Of a stretch of DNA of 64,000 nucleotides, positions 60,897 to 64,000 are shown one piece after another. Numbering within the stretch: position 1 is the first letter of the stretch; every line of letters begins with the position of its first letter. Location: contig NZ_JBFRYC010000003.1 of the NCBI RefSeq assembly GCF_040892615.1, positions 491,553 through 555,552 of the forward strand, read 5' to 3'. The DNA is from Thioclava arctica. Lineage in GTDB: Bacteria; Pseudomonadota; Alphaproteobacteria; Rhodobacterales; Rhodobacteraceae. The position numbers were made by a program, and so were the translations under genes. A model generated the notes under the pieces. It did not search any database, was not told where the DNA came from, and saw only the letters and a program-made list of their open reading frames with translations.

Positions 60897-62327
60897 TTAC
60901 TCCATCACATAACCATAGGAGCCGGAAAAGTCTTGCTTGGCAACTTCTGCCGCCGGCCCTTTGGTTGGCTTGCGGTTCTTGCCTTGCACCTTTCCGTAAA
61001 GGAACAGTTCCGATTCTGTCGGCGGCTTTACCCGATCGGTCGGCAAGGCAAGCGCCTGACCTTTGATGGGCGACACCAGATGCGGCGTCACGATGATCAC
61101 AAGCTCGGATTGCTTGCGCTGATACTCGGCCGAGCGGAACAGCGCGCCCAAGATCGGAACATCGCCAAGCCATGGGATTTGCCCGTTGAGATCGGTGAAG
61201 TCGTCTTGCAGCAATCCGGCAATCGCGAAGCTTTCGCCATCGCGCATTTCAACCGTGGTCGACGTCGAGCGCTTTTTGAAGGCGTTGACGCTGAACCCGC
61301 CCTGAGTCATCGAAACCGAAGTATCGATGGCCGATACCGAAGCTGCAATCTCAAGGTTGATGATGTCGCCATCGACAACGCGCGGGGTGAAAGCCAGTTC
61401 AACGCCGAAGGGCTTATATTGCACCGAAACCGTATTGTCGTTCACGACCGGGATCGGATATTCGCCACCTGCGAGGAAATCGGCCTGTTGACCCGATAGC
61501 GCAGTCAGATTCGGCTCAGCCAAAGTGCGCACGACACCTTTGGATTCCAGCGCCTCTAGAAGCACTGCGAATTCCAGATTGCCAGCGGTAAAGCCCATCC
61601 CGATTGCCCCGGTTTTGTCGCTGGAGATCGGAAGGGTTCCGTTGTCAAACGCGTTGCCGATGGCGCCGCTTTGAGTGAAGTTGCCAGTGCCGCCAATCGT
61701 CCCAACAGCGCCGCTGCCACCGCCGACAATGCCGCGAACGGCAAGCGAAGAGGACAGGTTCTTGGCCACGGAGCGCTGCATTTCTGCAAAGCGAACCTTC
61801 AGCATGACCTGTTGCGTGCCTGAAACCGAAAGCAGATTCGACACCCGGTCCGGTGCATAGCGTTTTGCCAGATCCAGCGCCCGGTCAAGCTTTTGCGCCG
61901 AAGACACGGTGCCCGACAGGACGATCCCGTCATTGGCCGTGCGCACGTCGATATTCTCACCCGGCAAAATTTGTTTCAGGCGCTCTTTGAACTCTGCGAT
62001 GTCCGGGGTGACCTGAACATCTACGTTTGAGATCAGTTTGCCACCCTCACCGAGGATCGTCATCGTCGTGCGCCCAGGCAGTTTTCCCAGCACATAAATC
62101 GATTTGTCTGAAAGCGTTTGGACATCTGCGATGCCGGGGTTGGCGATCGACAGCTCCGAGAAGGGGACATCGCTTTCGACGACCACCGCACGGTTCATCG
62201 GCACATTCAACGGTGCCTGAGTTGTTCCCGACATAATTTTCAGTGTATCCGCCTGCACGTACGGCACGACACTAAACCCAATAGCCGTAGCTAATAAGCA
62301 AGCCTTAATAAGCGTTCTCAATTCCAT
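60897..62327 (-). CDS. cpaC: CpaC/RcpA, Flp pilus secretin
   Basis: A 476-residue outer-membrane secretin with a signal peptide (LLATAIGFSVVPYVQA). The N-domain contains a pilus-type region and a BON-like fold, followed by the secretin core; IPWLGDVPILGALFRSAEYQ near the end is the secretin signature. It forms the outer-membrane ring for the pilus. The start at 62327 is preceded by GAGAGGCAGGG; an in-frame extension to 62666 is not supported. Confidence 0.94.
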   Translation of the reverse strand: MELRTLIKACLLATAIGFSVVPYVQADTLKIMSGTTQAPLNVPMNRAVVVESDVPFSELSIANPGIADVQTLSDKSIYVLGKLPGRTTMTILGEGGKLISNVDVQVTPDIAEFKERLKQILPGENIDVRTANDGIVLSGTVSSAQKLDRALDLAKRYAPDRVSNLLSVSGTQQVMLKVRFAEMQRSVAKNLSSSLAVRGIVGGGSGAVGTIGGTGNFTQSGAIGNAFDNGTLPISSDKTGAIGMGFTAGNLEFAVLLEALESKGVVRTLAEPNLTALSGQQADFLAGGEYPIPVVNDNTVSVQYKPFGVELAFTPRVVDGDIINLEIAASVSAIDTSVSMTQGGFSVNAFKKRSTSTTVEMRDGESFAIAGLLQDDFTDLNGQIPWLGDVPILGALFRSAEYQRKQSELVIIVTPHLVSPIKGQALALPTDRVKPPTESELFLYGKVQGKNRKPTKGPAAEVAKQDFSGSYGYVME

Positions 62328-62538
62328 TGTGACCCTGCCTCTCCGATCACGCCACGTCACAGGTCTTAACGCCCGCTTTGGGACTGTTTTGTCCATTATT
62401 AATGGGAACAATGCCGCAATCCTGTTTTTATTGCAAGAATCAAAGCTTTGAGCGGCATTCTTGATGTGGGGAAACTGCCACATATACGAAGCGAGGCCGC
62501 AGTGGGCCTCGCTCAACCCTCTGAATTGAGGCATTTTG
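62328..62538. promoter_or_regulatory. Region between cpaC and cpaB
   Basis: A 211-base gap. A perfect hairpin GCGAGGCC...GGCCTCGC (62491-62512) lies 27 bases behind cpaB on its strand and may attenuate read-through. CCATTATTAATGG (62393-62405) is a perfect inverted repeat, 66 bases before the cpaC start, and a good operator or promoter candidate. Confidence 0.5.
62491..62512 (-). terminator. Hairpin after cpaB
   Basis: GCGAGGCC at 62491-62498 and GGCCTCGC at 62505-62512 pair perfectly with a six-base loop. No strong U-tract follows on the minus strand, so it may be an attenuator or an mRNA-stabilising hairpin. Confidence 0.5.
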
Positions 62539-63408
62539 TCAGTTTGTGCAGGGGATCTCGGTTTCGACGACGTCACTCCCCTTACGGGTCTTGATCGTGC
62601 AAACCTTCTTGGCGACCACCTTCTCAACTTGCTTTTCCTGGATGCCCAAGAGTTGGTTGCGATCAATCTCGATCTTGCCGACTTGCTTGGTGTCCAGCGC
62701 GCCGACGAGCGACAGTGTCAGGCTTCCGGTGGACTGCGCCAAGGTCAGAGCGGCGACCTGCTCGGGGCTGACTTCTGCGGTGACGGTGCGCGCAATTTGC
62801 GTTTCTGCGGTGCGATCTGCATCCGCGCTTTGGTCGATGGCGATCAGTTTCAGTCTTGGCTGGATCAGCTTGGTGACGGGCTCGCCGTTGATATTGCCTG
62901 ACCAGTAGACATCCACCCGGTCGCCCGGACGCAAGAACCCTGAAACACCAGTCGAGACATTCACCTGAATGGTGAAAGCGCGCTGGTTGGGGGCCAGATT
63001 GGCCATGATACCCGCGTCAACGCCCGGTTCTGTGACCTTTTTCGCCAACAAGGGTTCAAATGGCTCAATCGAGCGCAGCATGGCCCTTGGGCGGGTCTCT
63101 CCCTCAAGGAACACGGCAGTTTTCGCTTCGGGGGTTCCTTGCTTGGCAACGATGCGCTGAAAGGCGCCAGGCGGCACGGCATCGGCCTCCACCTTGACGA
63201 CGGCCAGATCCTCTTGCGTGAAGCGCGCGCCGTATTTCAGTTCCCTCTTAGAAACCACGACATCCGCAAGGCGCGGGAATTTTTTCTGCAGCTCGGCGTA
63301 ATGGTCACGCTCGGCCTGGAACTGTGCGATTTGGCCTTGCGCCATGTAAACCGCTACCACGGCAAGGCCGATGCCTGCGGCGAGGAACAGAGCGAAGATC
63401 ATACGCAT
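62539..63408 (-). CDS. cpaB: CpaB/RcpC, Flp pilus assembly protein
   Basis: A 289-residue protein with an N-terminal membrane anchor (IFALFLAAGIGLAVVAVYMA) and a SAF-like periplasmic domain: VVSKRELKYGARFTQEDLAV and GFLRPGDRVDVYWSGNING. It links the pilus machine to the secretin or cell wall. It precedes cpaC on the strand. TAATAATGGA stands 48 bases before its start. Confidence 0.9.
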   Translation of the reverse strand: MRMIFALFLAAGIGLAVVAVYMAQGQIAQFQAERDHYAELQKKFPRLADVVVSKRELKYGARFTQEDLAVVKVEADAVPPGAFQRIVAKQGTPEAKTAVFLEGETRPRAMLRSIEPFEPLLAKKVTEPGVDAGIMANLAPNQRAFTIQVNVSTGVSGFLRPGDRVDVYWSGNINGEPVTKLIQPRLKLIAIDQSADADRTAETQIARTVTAEVSPEQVAALTLAQSTGSLTLSLVGALDTKQVGKIEIDRNQLLGIQEKQVEKVVAKKVCTIKTRKGSDVVETEIPCTN

Positions 63409-63537
63409 TGTTCTACCCTTTCGTATTCAAACCGGAGACAATCCCCGGCATTCATCCATTATTATGCACGCGATCATGGCGAGATCATGGCCGAGCCAAG
63501 ACTGCGTCGTGGCGAACAGTCAAAATCCGTGCGGCGT

Positions 63538-63741
63538 TTAGAACGAGCTGGTATTGATGCTACGCTCGCCAATAAAGGTAGCGATGTTGCCTGCTGCGGT
63601 GCCGGTCTTGCTCCAAATCACCACGCCGACCAGCATTCCGAGGGAAACGATCGCGGCGGTTAAAACCACCCAATCCACCGTAACGGCACCATCTTCGCCG
63701 CGCAGGAAAACCCGGAATTTGCTCAAAAGGGTCTTGTTCAT
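63538..63741 (-). CDS. Flp-like prepilin, non-canonical
   Basis: A 67-residue protein: a short basic leader (MNKTLLSKFRVFLRGED), the cut-site glycine G18, then AVTVDWVVLTAAIVSLGM as the pilin helix. Flp pilins normally read G-x4-E-Y; here D23 and W24 hold those places (mature D5 and W6). The hydrophobic helix of about 22 residues is followed by a short Ser/Thr-rich tail. AAGGAC lies before the ATG at 63741. A second, similar gene is cut off at the right edge. It could also be a minor pilin of the same machine. Confidence 0.78.
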   Translation of the reverse strand: MNKTLLSKFRVFLRGEDGAVTVDWVVLTAAIVSLGMLVGVVIWSKTGTAAGNIATFIGERSINTSSF

Positions 63742-63766
63742 TTTTCTAGTCCTTCTCGTCGTTTCC

Positions 63767-63836
63767 GGCCGCTTTTCTGGCGCGTTCCACCCTTTTTGAC
63801 CTAACGTCATGGCGAAAATTTGGCCGCTTCTGGCGC
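63767..63836. repeat. Direct repeat upstream of the pilin gene
   Basis: GGCCGCTTTTCTGGCGC (63767-63783) and GGCCGCTTCTGGCGC (63822-63836) are direct repeats with start-to-start distance 55 bases; the first holds two extra T. Both lie between the terminator at 63866 and the pilin start, as paired regulator sites would. Confidence 0.55.
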
Positions 63837-63865
63837 AATCTATGTTTTCTGCGATCCGCAACTTA

Positions 63866-63891
63866 AAAAGCCGCCCCAGAGGAGCGGCTTT
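63866..63891 (-). terminator. Terminator after the edge pilin gene
   Basis: AAAGCCGC and GCGGCTTT form a near-perfect stem with a CCC-AGA-GGA top. On the minus strand TTTTTAAG follows. It lies 34 bases after the edge pilin stop. Confidence 0.85.
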
Positions 63892-63925
63892 GTTGCGCTG
63901 CAAGGCGTCGCCCTGGAAGCGCTGA

Positions 63926-64000
63926 TTATTTCGCGAAGTCGGTCGAGATCGAAGCCGAGCCGAGATAGTCGCCGATGCTCGAAGTCAGAACGCCGGTCTT
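63926..64000 (-). CDS. Pilin-like protein, C-terminal part (partial)
   Basis: Only the last 24 residues are in the window, ending at TAA (63926-63928): KTGVLTSSIGDYLGSASIST and DFAK. The stretch resembles the tail of the 63538 pilin (SKTGTAAGNIATFIGERSIN), so it is most likely a paralogous Flp-like pilin and perhaps the main one, with its own terminator. The start lies beyond the right edge. Confidence 0.6.
   Translation of the reverse strand, partial: KTGVLTSSIGDYLGSASISTDFAK

Overview
This window is a dense, GC-rich stretch of core chromosome from an alphaproteobacterium, almost certainly order Rhodobacterales, family Rhodobacteraceae. The evidence is the FtsK-LolA junction, the pdxJ-acpS-lepB-rnc-era-recO cluster, a phosphatidylcholine synthase, a long methylsuccinyl-CoA dehydrogenase of the ethylmalonyl-CoA pathway, the ybgC-tolQRAB-pal-cpoB-tilS-ftsH cluster, and a tad (Flp pilus) locus of the Rhodobacter/Caulobacter type. 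The genus cannot be fixed by eye. I see no rRNA, tRNA, CRISPR, transposase or prophage. No gap between genes exceeds 300 bases; the largest, 16855-17127, is described.

Layout. 1-2783: end of ftsK, lolA, a lysozyme-like lipoprotein, hspQ, and an RsbV/RsbW-type partner-switch pair. 2874-5185: a PhaA-type thiolase, free methionine-R-sulfoxide reductase and RluA. 5262-11062: pdxJ, a small membrane protein, acpS, lepB, rnc, era, a DUF1491 protein and recO, interrupted by one membrane-protein gene on the other strand. 11053-16854: an acetyltransferase, an NAD-dependent reductase, mcd, a TauE/SafE transporter and two coupled Hint proteins, one of them half-length. 17128-24723: dapE, an acetyltransferase, pcs, xerC with its DUF484 partner, a small transaldolase/fructose-6-phosphate aldolase and priA. 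24720-29476: a YeeE-type transporter, an MFS transporter, msrA, prmA and two small proteins. 29695-35024: ruvCAB, a group III truncated haemoglobin, and the YcjX/YcjF-like pair. 35089-44841: the tol-pal cluster running into tilS and ftsH. 44861-51430: a trans-aconitate-type methyltransferase, a MOSC protein, fhs, chorismate mutase, folD, a membrane LytTR regulator and an AAA+ ATPase. 51597-64000: a probable GT-C glycosyltransferase, then the tad locus on the minus strand.

How the genes work together. Tol-Pal with CpoB ties envelope constriction to peptidoglycan synthesis; an unknown 238-residue protein is translationally coupled to its front end. The tad genes supply an inner-membrane platform (TadB, TadC), ATPase (CpaF), localisation ATPase (CpaE/TadZ), secretin (CpaC), CpaB, prepilin peptidase (CpaA), two TPR lipoproteins and pilin-like subunits. 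An OmpA-family lipoprotein sits where CpaD is expected. fhs and folD form a one-carbon folate module. The thiolase and Mcd fit acetyl-CoA assimilation through the ethylmalonyl-CoA pathway.

The most interesting non-coding signal is a dispersed repeat with three copies (22457-22517, 30901-30940, 32474-32530). It has a constant first hairpin and a constant tail. In two copies there is also a second hairpin whose arms differ in sequence but still pair perfectly, which suggests a structured RNA element. Near the tad genes there is also a 17/15-base direct repeat upstream of the pilin gene, and a shared TAATAATGGA motif upstream of cpaB and cpaC.
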